64,000 nt of DNA from Bacillota bacterium (GCA_023388055.1 JAEWGW010000030.1:20816-84815); one strand, 5' to 3'. Shown: positions 32,974 to 43,727, counted from the first letter of the stretch. Translations and numbers: made by a program. Notes: generated from the sequence alone by a model not told the origin.

Positions 32974-33533
32974 CTTTATCTGTACAATTCGCCACCATGG
33001 GGCTTATGCTGGCCAGCGGAATCGGAATCGGTCTGTTATTCGACCTGTACCGGGTTCTGGCGCATGAGCTCCGGATTCCCCGATGGCTGATCCCTCTTTT
33101 TGACCTGGCCTATTGGGTTATCGCCACGATTTTTGTGTTTCGTATGCTGTTTATCGGCAATTTCGGACAAGTCCGGGTTTTTGTGTTCCTTGGGCTGGCT
33201 GCCGGATATACCGTTTATTTTTTGGGATTAAGCCGTTCCTCTGTCAGAATGATCCGAATGGTGCTCCGCGGAATTGAAGCCATGTTTCAATTTGTGATAC
33301 GCTGTGTAGAGATTCTTATTATCCGGCCGTTCCGAATGCTTATCCGGATAGTCCGTTTCCTGCTGGGAATCGTGACTGCAGTCGCTATGTTCCTATACAA
33401 AGTTGTGTTACAATTGCTCTATCCTTTGCGTCTTTTGCTCCGTTTTGTAGGACGGGCAGTCCGGCCCTATGCCCAGCTGCCGCGTTGGGTGAAAGGTCCC
33501 TGGTTGGCCTTCCGCCGGTGGCTTAAACGGTAA
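32970..33533 (+). CDS. yabQ: Spore cortex membrane protein YabQ
   Basis: Membrane protein needed for spore cortex formation in B. subtilis. The 187-aa product has at least three N-terminal hydrophobic segments (about 2-24, 39-62, 68-86) with the family signature GLLFDLYRVLAHE and PRWLIPLFDLAYW, then an amphipathic basic C-terminal half. The GTG start overlaps the yabP stop, indicating coupled translation. Confidence 0.9.
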   Translation: MTLSVQFATMGLMLASGIGIGLLFDLYRVLAHELRIPRWLIPLFDLAYWVIATIFVFRMLFIGNFGQVRVFVFLGLAAGYTVYFLGLSRSSVRMIRMVLRGIEAMFQFVIRCVEILIIRPFRMLIRIVRFLLGIVTAVAMFLYKVVLQLLYPLRLLLRFVGRAVRPYAQLPRWVKGPWLAFRRWLKR

Positions 33534-33560
33534 GACGCTTCATGAACGGGAGGAAAGCTC

Positions 33561-33902
33561 ATGTCCAGGGAACGCGCCGGCAGTGTCGGAAGCAAAACTT
33601 CCGCCAGCCCCAAAACTGGCGCAAGCCGAAAACGCATCCGTCTTGTGACCATTGGGGTGCTGGCCTTGACCATGTGGGCCGGAGCCACCGTCTGGAGCCA
33701 GATGAAGAGAACCGACGAGATTGCAATCCGTCTGGAGGCGCTTGGGGGAAAGCTGAACGATACGGTGCAGATGAACGACAAGCTCAAACGTGAAGTTGAG
33801 CGGATGTCCGATCCCGAATACCGGGAGGAACGTATCCGCAAAGACAATCATATGTTTAAACAAGGGGAGACGGTGTTCGATGTGCCGCGGACAACTCCGT
33901 AG
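33561..33902 (+). CDS. divIC: Cell-division protein DivIC (FtsB-like)
   Basis: Septum component that forms a complex with DivIB and FtsL. Bitopic layout: a basic cytoplasmic tail (1-25), one transmembrane helix (about 26-45, VTIGVLALTMWAGATVW), and an extracellular coiled coil (about 46-85) followed by DPEYREERIRKDNHMF. At 113 aa it fits the family. GGGAGGAAAG precedes the ATG. Order yabQ-divIC-yabR is conserved. Confidence 0.93.
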   Translation: MSRERAGSVGSKTSASPKTGASRKRIRLVTIGVLALTMWAGATVWSQMKRTDEIAIRLEALGGKLNDTVQMNDKLKREVERMSDPEYREERIRKDNHMFKQGETVFDVPRTTP

Positions 33903-33923
33903 ACGGAGGATGCCCGGCTTTTG

Positions 33924-33952
33924 TTGACCGATTTTGACCCTTCGGGTATAAT
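33924..33952 (+). promoter_or_regulatory. Promoter for yabR
   Basis: TTGACC at 33924-33929 and TATAAT at 33947-33952 with a 17-bp spacer, close to the sigma-A consensus. Confidence 0.8.
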
Positions 33953-34021
33953 GCTCATAGCCCGTTCTTTTTGGATTATTCGGATCGGCTTTATTATGTC
34001 AAGGGAGGAACAATTACCTTT

Positions 34022-34534
34022 ATGGCAATTGAAGTAGGCAGCAAGCTTGAGGGAAAGGTGACAGGCATTACTCATTTCGGAGCGTTCGTAGAACTTCCGG
34101 AAGGACAGACAGGCCTTGTTCACATCTCGGAAATTGCGGACAATTACGTGAAAGATGTTAATGATCATCTGAAGCTGGCGGATAAGGTTACCGTCAAGGT
34201 GATCAACGTGGACAAGGACGGAAAGATCGGCCTTTCAATCAAGCAAGCCGTCGACAAACCTCCAGGTGAGACCCCGGCCAGACCTGAACGCCGCAGCTTT
34301 CCTCCCCGCGAACGCAGTGAAGGTGGAGGCGGATTTGGCGGTGGTGGTGGTGGCGGTGGGTTCGGAGGCGGACGCGGAGACCGTGGCGGACGTTCCTTCC
34401 AAAGGCCCCCGATGGGCAAGCCGTCCTTCGAAGACAAGGTGTCGAAGTTTCTGAAGGACAGCGAGGAGCGGATGTCCTCGATCAAGAAGAATACGGAAGG
34501 CAAGCGGGGAGGCCGCGGCGCGCGCCGCGACTAA
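34022..34534 (+). CDS. yabR: S1-domain RNA-binding protein YabR
   Basis: A general-stress-type S1 protein, 170 aa, expected to bind RNA or ribosomes. The S1 domain (about 1-75) shows GSKLEGKVTGITHFGAFVEL and GLVHISEIADNYVKDV. The C-terminus keeps the family ending FLKDSEERMSSIKKNTEG and GGRGARRD. Between them is a glycine-rich insert (about 100-125, GGGGFGG-type runs and RGDRGG) that B. subtilis YabR lacks, recalling RGG RNA-binding tails. AAGGGAGGA at 34001-34009 lies about 12 bases before the ATG. Confidence 0.92.
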   Translation: MAIEVGSKLEGKVTGITHFGAFVELPEGQTGLVHISEIADNYVKDVNDHLKLADKVTVKVINVDKDGKIGLSIKQAVDKPPGETPARPERRSFPPRERSEGGGGFGGGGGGGGFGGGRGDRGGRSFQRPPMGKPSFEDKVSKFLKDSEERMSSIKKNTEGKRGGRGARRD

Positions 34535-34550
34535 GTTCCGACATTCATAG

Positions 34551-34588
34551 AGCCGTGCGGATCCTGTGAACCCGTACGGCTTTTTTTG
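34551..34588 (+). terminator. Terminator after yabR
   Basis: AGCCGTGCGG at 34551-34560 pairs with CCGTACGGCT at 34572-34581 (one G-U), followed by Ts. Confidence 0.85.
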
Positions 34589-34602
34589 CTTTAGGCGATG
34601 AC

Positions 34603-34632
34603 TTGACGCAGCGCGGATTCATCGGGTATACT
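34603..34632 (+). promoter_or_regulatory. Promoter for tRNA-Met
   Basis: TTGACG at 34603-34608 and TATACT at 34627-34632, 18-bp spacer, 17 bp before the mature tRNA 5' end. Confidence 0.75.
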
Positions 34633-34649
34633 CATGCTTGTCCATATGC

Positions 34650-34723
34650 GGCGGTGTAGCTCAGCTGGCTAGAGCGTTCGGTTCATACCCGAAAGGTCGG
34701 GGGTTCGATTCCCTTCGCCGCTA
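34650..34723 (+). tRNA. tRNA-Met (anticodon CAT), elongator type
   Basis: A full cloverleaf is visible. The acceptor GGCGGTG pairs with CGCCGCT (G-U at 1-72), the D stem is GCTC/GAGC, the anticodon stem TTCGG/CCGAA holds CAT at 34684-34686, and the T arm is GGGGG-TTCGATT-CCCTT. The discriminator is A and no CCA is encoded. The paired 1-72 and GGCGGTGTAGCTC start match elongator, not initiator, tRNA-Met. Confidence 0.95.
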
Positions 34724-34743
34724 TATGTATTCTTTTGTACCTT

Positions 34744-34775
34744 CCCTTGCCGGGCCGGCAGGGGATTTTTTGTTT
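34744..34775 (+). terminator. Terminator after tRNA-Met
   Basis: CCCTTGCC at 34744-34751 pairs with GGCAGGGG at 34757-34764 (one G-U), then ATTTTTTG. Confidence 0.8.
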
Positions 34776-35012
34776 TTCGGGCCCAACAGGTTTTAGCGGG
34801 GCCCAAAAAAGTTTTCCGCATTTCTTGGCATTCCCTCCGGCGACTGATTCGCATCGACACCATTTTTTGGCGGCGCGCGCTCATGTTTTGCGGATTGTTG
34901 GGGAATGAGCCATTGGCTTTCCCTCCGCCAATTCCTCTAATCCGTTACCCCATAAAGGAAAGCGCTCTTTCGCGCGGACTGTCGGAAACTTTTTCCGGTC
35001 TAGCAACTGAAT
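34776..35012. other. Intergenic stretch before spoIIE, no gene seen
   Basis: Nothing protein-like was found. TGTCGGA at 34980-34986 is one mismatch from a Spo0A box (TGTCGAA). AAAGCGCTCTTT near 34960 loosely resembles a catabolite element but has an extra base. Confidence 0.5.
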
Positions 35013-35045
35013 CTGACAAACTTTCTGATAGATTCACTCTATAAT
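35013..35045 (+). promoter_or_regulatory. Spo0A-type spoIIE promoter with 21-bp spacer
   Basis: CTGACA at 35013-35018 and TATAAT at 35040-35045 are separated by 21 bp, the abnormal spacing known for Spo0A-activated sigma-A promoters such as spoIIE of B. subtilis. TGACAAA at 35014-35020, overlapping the -35, is one mismatch from a 0A box. Confidence 0.7.
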
Positions 35046-35147
35046 AGGGTTCACTTAACGACATTCCGGTTAGGAGCGTCCATGTTGCCCTTGTAGTGCT
35101 GTCAGCCGGCGACCGCTTGCCAATGAAAATTGATTAAGGTGGTGCAA

Positions 35148-37649
35148 TTGATCATTATGCAAAAGCCGAACAAGATGATTGGAATGGAACAAGTGATCCC
35201 CGCCCAGGCACGCAAGATGACCCAGAGCCTGAAGGCCCTTTTACTGGAAAACCGTCTGACGCAGGCTTGGATCATCCGCAAGTGGGCCATATTGCTGGTA
35301 GGTGTTGCGTTTCTATTGGGCCGCGCCACGATTTTGGACAGGCTGTCGCCCTTTGCCATTGCGTACTTTGCCGTTATACTGTTTGTCCGGCGGGAGCTGG
35401 TGCCTTGGGTAGGCCTGGCGCTGGCCGCAGGAAGCATCTTTTCTCCGGCCGCCCATCCCGGTTATGTCATTACGGAGCTGCTGGTGTTTGTTCTGATTCA
35501 GAAGGGTGTGGAAAAATTCGAACGTTCGGAAATTTCCCTGCTGCCCTTTATGTCCTTTGCCTCCGTGTTTATGGTGCAGCTTCTCTCCTATGTAATGAAT
35601 GCTGACCTATCATGGTACACCTTAATGTTAACCGGAGTAGAAGCGCTGCTGTCTCTGGTGCTGACGCTGATCTTCATCCAGGCGGTGCCGGTGCTGACCC
35701 AGACCCGCAAAAAATCCAACCTCAAGCACGAGGAAATTATCTGCCTGATTATCCTGCTGGCTTCGGTTATGACGGGGACGGTGGGGTGGCTGGTAGGCGG
35801 GGTTTCCGTAGAGCATGTTTTCTCCCGTTATCTGATTCTGCTCTTCGCCCTGGTGGGCGGCGCACCCTTGGGTGCTTCAGTCGGAGTGATTACCGGACTG
35901 ATCCTGAGCCTGGCGGACATGAATGCCATTTACCAGATGAGCCTGCTGGCTTTTGCCGGTCTTCTGGCCGGACTCTTACGGGAAGGCGGCAAATGGGCGG
36001 CTGCTCTTGGTATGCTGTTAGGCTGCTCCATTCTTACGGTATATGTAGGAGACCAGGCAGCGATATTGGCCTCCACCTGGGAGACGCTGGTGGCTTTGGG
36101 GCTGTTCCTGCTGACACCCAAGGAAGCGGTTAAGGTTCTTGCCAAATATGTGCCCGGCACCCAGGAGAATATGAAGAGCCATTACGAATATGCCAAGAGG
36201 GTGCGGGACATTACCGCGGGACGGGTGGAGCAGTTCTCCCAGGTGTTCCAGCAGCTGTCCAAAAGCTTCCGCCAGCTGACCGAAGAGGGGGTGGAGCGGA
36301 AGAAGGAGGAAGAGGTCAGTCATTTTATGAACGCGGTGGCCAACAAAAGCTGCATGTCCTGCTGGAAAAAGCAGCAGTGCTGGGACAGGCAGTTCTATGA
36401 TACCTATAAATTTATGACGGAAATGATGACGGCTGTGGAGAAAAACGAGCAGTTCTCCCGCAAGGATATCCAGCAGGAATGGCGCAAGGCCTGCCAGCGG
36501 CCGGATCAGGTGCTGGAGATAATGAAGCAGCAGTATACCCTGTACCGTCACGATCTGCGGTGGAAAAAGCAGATCCTGGAGAGCCGCCAATTGGTTTCCG
36601 ATCAGCTGGTGGGCGTATCTCAGGTTATGGAGGACCTGGCCCGGGAGATCAAGCGGGAAGGGCAGGAGCTCTACCTGCAGGAGGAGCAGATCCGGAGCGC
36701 CCTGGAGGGACTGGGGCTGTCCATTCTAACCATCGATGTAATTAATCTGGAAGAGGGTAATGTAGAGATTGAGATTGTCCATCAATATACCAAGGGCTTC
36801 GATGAATGCCGCAAGATTATTGCTCCGTTGTTATCTGACATTCTTGGTGAGAATATCGCAGTTAAGAAGGAGGTTTCTTCGGACAAAGGGGACGGCTCCT
36901 GCACGGTCACCTTCGGTTCGGCCAAGGAATATGAGGTGGAAACCGGCATAGCCGGAGCGGCCAAGGGCGGCGATCTGCTCTCCGGAGACAGCTTCAGCAC
37001 TGCTGAGCTGGGCAACGGCAAGTTTGTGGTGGCCCTGTCCGATGGTATGGGCAACGGCGAGCGGGCACGGGCGGAGAGCAGCACCGCGCTTACCATTCTC
37101 CAGCAGCTGCTCCAATCAGGCATGGACGAGAAGCTGGCCATTAAGTCCGTCAATTCGGTGCTGCTGCTCCGTTCACCGGACGAGATGTATGCCACAGTGG
37201 ATATGGCGTTAATCGATCTGTACAGCGCCGATACCACCTTTATGAAAATCGGGTCCACACCCAGCTTTATCAAAAGGGGCAATGAGGTGATCCAGATTAC
37301 CGGTAATAATCTGCCGGTAGGGATATTGCAGGAAATTGATGTGGATCTGATCAGCACGCAGCTAAAGCCAGGTGATGTGCTGATTATGATGACAGACGGG
37401 ATTTATGATGCGCCCGGTTATGCAGTGAACAAGGAGATGTGGATGAAGCGCATTATCGGGGAGATTAACGCCGAAAGCCCGCAGGATATTGCCGATTGTC
37501 TGCTGGAGCGGATCGTCCGGCAGCAGCAGGGGGAGATTTCCGACGATATGACGGTTATTGTGGCCCGCATCGAACGCTACCGTCCGGAGTGGTCCACCTT
37601 TCGTTGGCCCGGCATCAGCCGGATCGAACGGCCTAAAACAGTCAGTTAG
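35148..37649 (+). CDS. spoIIE: Stage II sporulation phosphatase SpoIIE
   Basis: Dephosphorylates SpoIIAA-P to release sigma-F in the forespore, and acts at the polar septum with FtsZ. The first 330 residues contain about ten transmembrane helices; a central FtsZ-binding/oligomerisation region with several cysteines follows (NKSCMSCWKKQQCW). The C-terminal PP2C domain (about 590-825) carries ALSDGMGNGERARAES with metal-binding Asp, and MMTDGIYD and SDDMTVIVARI. The start is uncertain: TTG 35148 lies three bases after AAGGTGGTG, ATG 35157 twelve bases after it. Confidence 0.95.
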   Translation: MIIMQKPNKMIGMEQVIPAQARKMTQSLKALLLENRLTQAWIIRKWAILLVGVAFLLGRATILDRLSPFAIAYFAVILFVRRELVPWVGLALAAGSIFSPAAHPGYVITELLVFVLIQKGVEKFERSEISLLPFMSFASVFMVQLLSYVMNADLSWYTLMLTGVEALLSLVLTLIFIQAVPVLTQTRKKSNLKHEEIICLIILLASVMTGTVGWLVGGVSVEHVFSRYLILLFALVGGAPLGASVGVITGLILSLADMNAIYQMSLLAFAGLLAGLLREGGKWAAALGMLLGCSILTVYVGDQAAILASTWETLVALGLFLLTPKEAVKVLAKYVPGTQENMKSHYEYAKRVRDITAGRVEQFSQVFQQLSKSFRQLTEEGVERKKEEEVSHFMNAVANKSCMSCWKKQQCWDRQFYDTYKFMTEMMTAVEKNEQFSRKDIQQEWRKACQRPDQVLEIMKQQYTLYRHDLRWKKQILESRQLVSDQLVGVSQVMEDLAREIKREGQELYLQEEQIRSALEGLGLSILTIDVINLEEGNVEIEIVHQYTKGFDECRKIIAPLLSDILGENIAVKKEVSSDKGDGSCTVTFGSAKEYEVETGIAGAAKGGDLLSGDSFSTAELGNGKFVVALSDGMGNGERARAESSTALTILQQLLQSGMDEKLAIKSVNSVLLLRSPDEMYATVDMALIDLYSADTTFMKIGSTPSFIKRGNEVIQITGNNLPVGILQEIDVDLISTQLKPGDVLIMMTDGIYDAPGYAVNKEMWMKRIIGEINAESPQDIADCLLERIVRQQQGEISDDMTVIVARIERYRPEWSTFRWPGISRIERPKTVS

Positions 37650-37696
37650 GAAACTTCTGTCCGTACTCGTTTACTCCATAACAATGTTTCTTTAAA

Positions 37697-37729
37697 GCAG
37701 GGTCCGGTTTTGTCCGGACCCTGCTTTTT
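37697..37729 (+). terminator. Terminator after spoIIE
   Basis: Perfect 11-bp stem GCAGGGTCCGG (37697-37707) / CCGGACCCTGC (37714-37724), followed by TTTTT. Confidence 0.9.
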
Positions 37730-37797
37730 GACGCATCAGGTGCAGTCTCACTATTGACTTAGCCTCCGGTTTTTTTGCGGCACATCCCTTCCTCCCT

Positions 37798-37827
37798 GTC
37801 TAAACACTCTATTAACCGGACATACTA
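37798..37827 (+). promoter_or_regulatory. Sigma-F-like promoter for yabS-yabT
   Basis: GGACATACTA at 37818-37827 fits every defined base of the remembered sigma-F -10 GGNNANAHTR, and GTCTA at 37798-37802, 15 bp upstream, matches GYATA at four of five. yabS-yabT belong to the sigma-F regulon in B. subtilis. Confidence 0.6.
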
Positions 37828-37872
37828 GAGACATAGAGTTCAAGCAAGCACAGGAAACGGAGGATGGTAAAC

Positions 37873-38595
37873 ATGAAGCAGATTATCCTGATTACCGACG
37901 GCTGCTCCAATGTGGGGGTGGATCCGGTTATTGCCGCTGCCCAAGCACGGCAGGAGGGGATTGTCGTCCATGTGGTGGGGGTTATTGATCAAGGGGAGAT
38001 CGGTGAAATGGGAGCGTCCGAAATTGCCGAGATTGCCAAGGCAGGCGGCGGTATGAGCCGGATTGTGCCCTCCGCCCAGCTTTCGGGCACGGTACAGATG
38101 ATGACCCGCAAGACTGTAGCAGGCACCATCCAGCAGGTTGTAGAGCAGGAGCTCCGCCATATTCTGGGGGGAAGCGGCAGTCTGACGGAGCTGGCCCCGG
38201 AGAGACGCGGGCTGGTCGTGCAGGCCGTGGAGGATATGACCGACCGGCTGGGGCTGGAGGTGGCGCTTCTGGTGGATGCCAGCGCCAGCATGAAGCCGAA
38301 GCTTCTGGCGGTTCAGGAGACGGCCCATGATCTGATGGCCAGCCTCAAAGCACGAGGCGGGGAAAGCCGTCTGGCGGTATTCCGGTTTCCGGGTTTGCAG
38401 GGCCAGGAATGCCATATGGAGCTGGGATTCACTTCTGATCTTGCAAAAGCGCGGAACTTGTTCTATAAAATAAACATGAGAGGCACTACCCCAACCGGCC
38501 CGGCACTTTTGGAAACTATCCGCTATATGGCGGGTAAACCTGCGCTGCCGCCGGTGGAGGACAAGGACGGATGTTTAAGTGAGTATGTCGTCTAA
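37873..38595 (+). CDS. yabS: VWA-domain sporulation-associated protein YabS
   Basis: Function unknown; expressed in the forespore in B. subtilis. The product opens with IILITDGCSNVGVDPVIAAA, which resembles the back half of a von Willebrand A fold, and contains VALLVDASASMKPKL, a MIDAS-type DxSxS motif, near residue 135. TTPTGPALLETIRYM near the end supplies the MIDAS threonine. I prefer ATG 37873, nine bases after GGAGG 37859-37863, over ATG 37864 which abuts it. It overlaps yabT by 17 bases. Confidence 0.88.
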   Translation: MKQIILITDGCSNVGVDPVIAAAQARQEGIVVHVVGVIDQGEIGEMGASEIAEIAKAGGGMSRIVPSAQLSGTVQMMTRKTVAGTIQQVVEQELRHILGGSGSLTELAPERRGLVVQAVEDMTDRLGLEVALLVDASASMKPKLLAVQETAHDLMASLKARGGESRLAVFRFPGLQGQECHMELGFTSDLAKARNLFYKINMRGTTPTGPALLETIRYMAGKPALPPVEDKDGCLSEYVV

Positions 38596-39490
38596 CCCTG
38601 TCTTCCCCTTGGGGAAGCGGATTACCGGCAGGTGGAATAAAATTGAATATACAGTGGAGCGCGGGCTGGGTGAAGGCGCCAACGGCAAGGTGTATTTGGT
38701 CCGGAGAGGACAGGAGCGGCTGGCCATGAAGGTAGGCTCCGACACGCTGGACCTGCAATCCGAGGTCAACACCCTGAAGGTCCTCTCCGGTATGGAGGGC
38801 TCCTTCCGCCGCTTTTTGGTGGATGTGGATGATGCCGAGGAGCAGGGGCAGGCAATTCCCTTCTACGTTATGCGCTTCGTGGAGGGAGTGCAGCTGCAGA
38901 AGTATCTGTCCCATAAAGGTAGGGCCTGGTTTCCCCTGATCGGCCTGCGGCTGCTGGAAAAGTTGACAGAGCTGCACCGTACAGGCTATATCTTCGGGGA
39001 CTTGAAGAAGGAGAATGTGCTGGTATCCGGGTACGGTATGGTTGAGCTGGTGGACTTCGGCGGGGTCACTCCTATGGGAAAGGCGGTTAAGCAGTTTACC
39101 GAAATGTACGACCGCTGCTACTGGAATGCGGGGGACCGTTCGGCGGATTCGGCTTATGATCTGTTTTCCTTTGCTGTTCTTTGCATCCATGTCTGCGGAG
39201 GTACCAAGGAGGCCTTTTCCCGGGAAATATTGCCTCAGAACCGAAGCATCGAAGAGCTATTGAGCCAAGCTGCGGCTGACCCGGGCTGCGCGGAATTTCT
39301 CCCTTTTTTGAAAAAGGCTCTGAGGGGCAGCTACACCGGCTCTGGCGAGGCATTGGCGGATTGGCGCAGGCTGGTGCGTACCCGGAAGGGCACACAAGCT
39401 GCCGCCAGACCTGCTAAGGACACGTGGATCAAAGTGGGCTTTGCCGCCTCATTGTTGCTTTTTGCCGCGACGGTTTGGTATTATTGGTAA
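38579..39490 (+). CDS. yabT: Membrane-anchored Hanks-type Ser/Thr kinase YabT
   Basis: Spore-specific protein kinase; in B. subtilis it is DNA-activated and phosphorylates RecA. Kinase motifs are the glycine loop GLGEGANGKVY, LAMKVG with the ATP lysine, GDLKKENVLV (catalytic Asp and Asn; the usual HRD is replaced by FGD), and VDFGG. A basic stretch precedes a C-terminal transmembrane helix (VGFAASLLLFAATVWYYW) with no extracellular sensor. GTG 38579 has AAGGACGG eight bases upstream. It overlaps yabS. Confidence 0.92.
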   Translation: MSMSSNPVFPLGKRITGRWNKIEYTVERGLGEGANGKVYLVRRGQERLAMKVGSDTLDLQSEVNTLKVLSGMEGSFRRFLVDVDDAEEQGQAIPFYVMRFVEGVQLQKYLSHKGRAWFPLIGLRLLEKLTELHRTGYIFGDLKKENVLVSGYGMVELVDFGGVTPMGKAVKQFTEMYDRCYWNAGDRSADSAYDLFSFAVLCIHVCGGTKEAFSREILPQNRSIEELLSQAAADPGCAEFLPFLKKALRGSYTGSGEALADWRRLVRTRKGTQAAARPAKDTWIKVGFAASLLLFAATVWYYW

Positions 39491-39552
39491 GCACCGCCCT
39501 AGGCGGAGGCAAGGCGAACTTCTTTCTTTTTAGAGCGAAAGGATCCTTCTCC

Positions 39553-40971
39553 ATGGATGTAACAGGCGAGTTACGGCGGACTATTGCAACATATAAGCTC
39601 TTCGAGCCGGGAGACCGGATCGTGGTGGCAGCCTCGGGGGGACCCGACTCCACTGCGCTTCTGCATCTCCTTTTTTTGCTTTCCGCCGAGGCCGGGTGGC
39701 AGCTTGCGGTGGCCCATGCCAATCATGGCTTCCGGCCGTCCGAATCTGCTTATGAAGCGGAGTTTGTCAGACGGCAGGCGGAGAAGCGGGGGCTTCCTTT
39801 TTATTACCAAGAGCTGGATGTTCCCGGATATCTCAAGCGGGAGGGGGGCAATCCGCAGGATGCGGCACGCCGGCTGCGTTATGAATTTCTTACGGAGACG
39901 GCACAAACGTGGCATGCCCCCAAAGTCGCTTTGGCTCATCACGCCGGGGACCAAGCTGAGACCGTCCTGATGCGCATTCTCCGCGGAACAGGCATCTCCG
40001 GCTTGGGCGGAATGTCCTTTGTGCAGGAGCGGGACGGTGTGAAACTGGTGCGCCCGCTTCTGCGTATGGATAAGAACCTTCTTCTGAGGGAGCTGGAGGA
40101 ACGGCAGGAGGAGTATGTAACGGACTCCAGCAATGCCAAGACCAAGTACACCCGCAACCGCCTCCGGTTGGAAACGCTGCCGCTGCTCGCCGAGCATAAT
40201 CCCTCTGTGGTGCAGGCGCTGAACAGATTGGCCGAGGTAGCGGCGGCAGACGATGATTTTCTGGAAGGGGAAGCAGAGAAAAGGGTGGCCGAGATGGCCC
40301 GTAAAGGGCCAGGAGAAGTGCGTTTTTCCGGGGCGGCCTTCGCCGTCCTCCATGTTGCTTTACAAAGGCGTTTCATTAAACTAATATTAAATTATCTCTT
40401 TGGTACCACGGAAAATCTTGATTTCGCGGCGGTGGAGCAAATCCGCTCGGGACTTCTGGAGAACGGGGCTCCCAACCGACGCATGAGTATTTCCGGCAGG
40501 GTCTATCTGGACCGGGAATACGATTCCGTCCGGCTGGGAACCGGACCGGCTTCCACAGCCCCGCGGGACTATGTTTATCCGCTGGAAGCGGTGTCCGGAC
40601 AGATCGCTTTGGCGGAATCGGGAGGACGGCTGGAAATTGCGCTCGCACCGGCTGGGGACGAGGCGGCAGAGACGGCTTGCTCCTGTGAAGCCCGGTTTGA
40701 TGCGGAGGAGTTGGTTTTCCCCCTGCAGCTCCGCAACCGCAGGCCGGGGGACCGAATGCAAGTCGATGGTTTAAACGGCTCCAAAAAAGTTAAAGATATC
40801 TTCATTGATGACAAGGTACCCCGTTTCCGCCGCGAACACACGCCGGTGGTAACGGATGCCGGCGGCGCCATTCTCTGGATACCGGGGATCCGCCGCGCCG
40901 GGACGGCCAAGGTGACGGAGAAAACCAAACAAATTCTCCGCCTCCGCTACAGTCCGCCTCCGGATGGGTAA
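39553..40971 (+). CDS. tilS: tRNA(Ile)-lysidine synthase
   Basis: Modifies C34 of the CAU-anticodon tRNA-Ile to lysidine so that it reads AUA. The N-terminal PP-loop ATP pyrophosphatase has VAASGGPDSTALLH (motif SGGPDST at about 28-34) and AHANHGFR, then ALAHHAGDQAETVLMRILRGTG. A TilS C-terminal domain occupies the last 100 residues (FPLQLRNRRPGDRM, RREHTPVV). 472 aa is normal. AAAGGA lies nine bases before the ATG. tilS-hprT-ftsH order is conserved and essential in Bacillus. Confidence 0.96.
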   Translation: MDVTGELRRTIATYKLFEPGDRIVVAASGGPDSTALLHLLFLLSAEAGWQLAVAHANHGFRPSESAYEAEFVRRQAEKRGLPFYYQELDVPGYLKREGGNPQDAARRLRYEFLTETAQTWHAPKVALAHHAGDQAETVLMRILRGTGISGLGGMSFVQERDGVKLVRPLLRMDKNLLLRELEERQEEYVTDSSNAKTKYTRNRLRLETLPLLAEHNPSVVQALNRLAEVAAADDDFLEGEAEKRVAEMARKGPGEVRFSGAAFAVLHVALQRRFIKLILNYLFGTTENLDFAAVEQIRSGLLENGAPNRRMSISGRVYLDREYDSVRLGTGPASTAPRDYVYPLEAVSGQIALAESGGRLEIALAPAGDEAAETACSCEARFDAEELVFPLQLRNRRPGDRMQVDGLNGSKKVKDIFIDDKVPRFRREHTPVVTDAGGAILWIPGIRRAGTAKVTEKTKQILRLRYSPPPDG

Positions 40972-41062
40972 AAGCAATTTGAAATGCATGGTTACAGCTT
41001 CCAGCTGGCACTCCTCCTCATAAGGAGTGTGGATTGAAACATAGTATATAGGAGGGCCAACT

Positions 41063-41602
41063 TTGCGCAACGACATTGAAGAAGTATTGTACACCGAGGA
41101 AGAGATCCAAGCGAAGGTAAAAGAGCTGGGGGACATCATCAGCAAGGAATATGAAGGGCGGAATCCGCTTTTGGTTTGCGTGCTGAAGGGTGCTTTTATT
41201 TTTATGGCGGATCTGTTCAAGAACATCACCATCCACTCCGAGGTGGATTTTATGGCGGTTTCCAGCTACGGCGCCTCCACCAGGTCCTCCGGCGTGGTCA
41301 AGATCATTAAGGACCTGGATGTTCCGGTGGAAGGCCGGAACGTGGTGATCGTTGAGGATATTATCGACAGCGGTCTGACCCTGTCCTACCTGATTGACGT
41401 GCTGGAGCGCCGCAATGCCAATTCCATCTCTGTCGTTGCTCTGTTCGACAAGCCGGGACGCCGTACAGTGGACCTGGAGCCGGACTGGAAAGGCTTCACC
41501 ATCCCCGATGCGTTTGTGGTGGGCTACGGGCTGGATTACGCGGAGAAATACCGCAATCTCCCCTTCGTCGGTGTCCTCAAACCTGAGATTTACACGACCT
41601 GA
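41063..41602 (+). CDS. hpt: Hypoxanthine phosphoribosyltransferase
   Basis: Salvages hypoxanthine and guanine to IMP and GMP using PRPP. 179 aa with the PRPP loop VVIVEDIIDSGLTLSYL near residue 95, VLKGAFIFMADL, and DFMAVSSYGASTRSSG forming the flexible catalytic loop. The start is TTG with GGAGGG about seven bases upstream. A small hairpin, CACTCCT/AGGAGTG at 41009-41029, precedes it. Confidence 0.96.
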   Translation: MRNDIEEVLYTEEEIQAKVKELGDIISKEYEGRNPLLVCVLKGAFIFMADLFKNITIHSEVDFMAVSSYGASTRSSGVVKIIKDLDVPVEGRNVVIVEDIIDSGLTLSYLIDVLERRNANSISVVALFDKPGRRTVDLEPDWKGFTIPDAFVVGYGLDYAEKYRNLPFVGVLKPEIYTT

Positions 41603-41678
41603 TGTTTCCTCCCGGACCTGCCCTGAGATAAGAAAATTGTTTGCCGTTAAATGGCAGCAGGGTGCTGTTAAGGTTCGG

Positions 41679-41708
41679 TTGTGATAGAAAGTCTTGCTGT
41701 GGTAAAAT
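41679..41708 (+). promoter_or_regulatory. Promoter candidate for ftsH
   Basis: TTGTGA at 41679-41684 and TAAAAT at 41703-41708, 18-bp spacer, with a TGn extension just before the -10. Confidence 0.5.
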
Positions 41709-41741
41709 AAAACAAGTGTGCCGCATGAGAGGAGGTAGGGG

Positions 41742-43712
<1,971 letters not shown>

Positions 43713-43727
43713 CCCTTTATTGTTCTG

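Noticed and set aside
34958..34973. Catabolite-responsive element near spoIIE
   Set aside because: AAAGCGCTCTTT has an extra base relative to the cre palindrome and sits far from the promoter.
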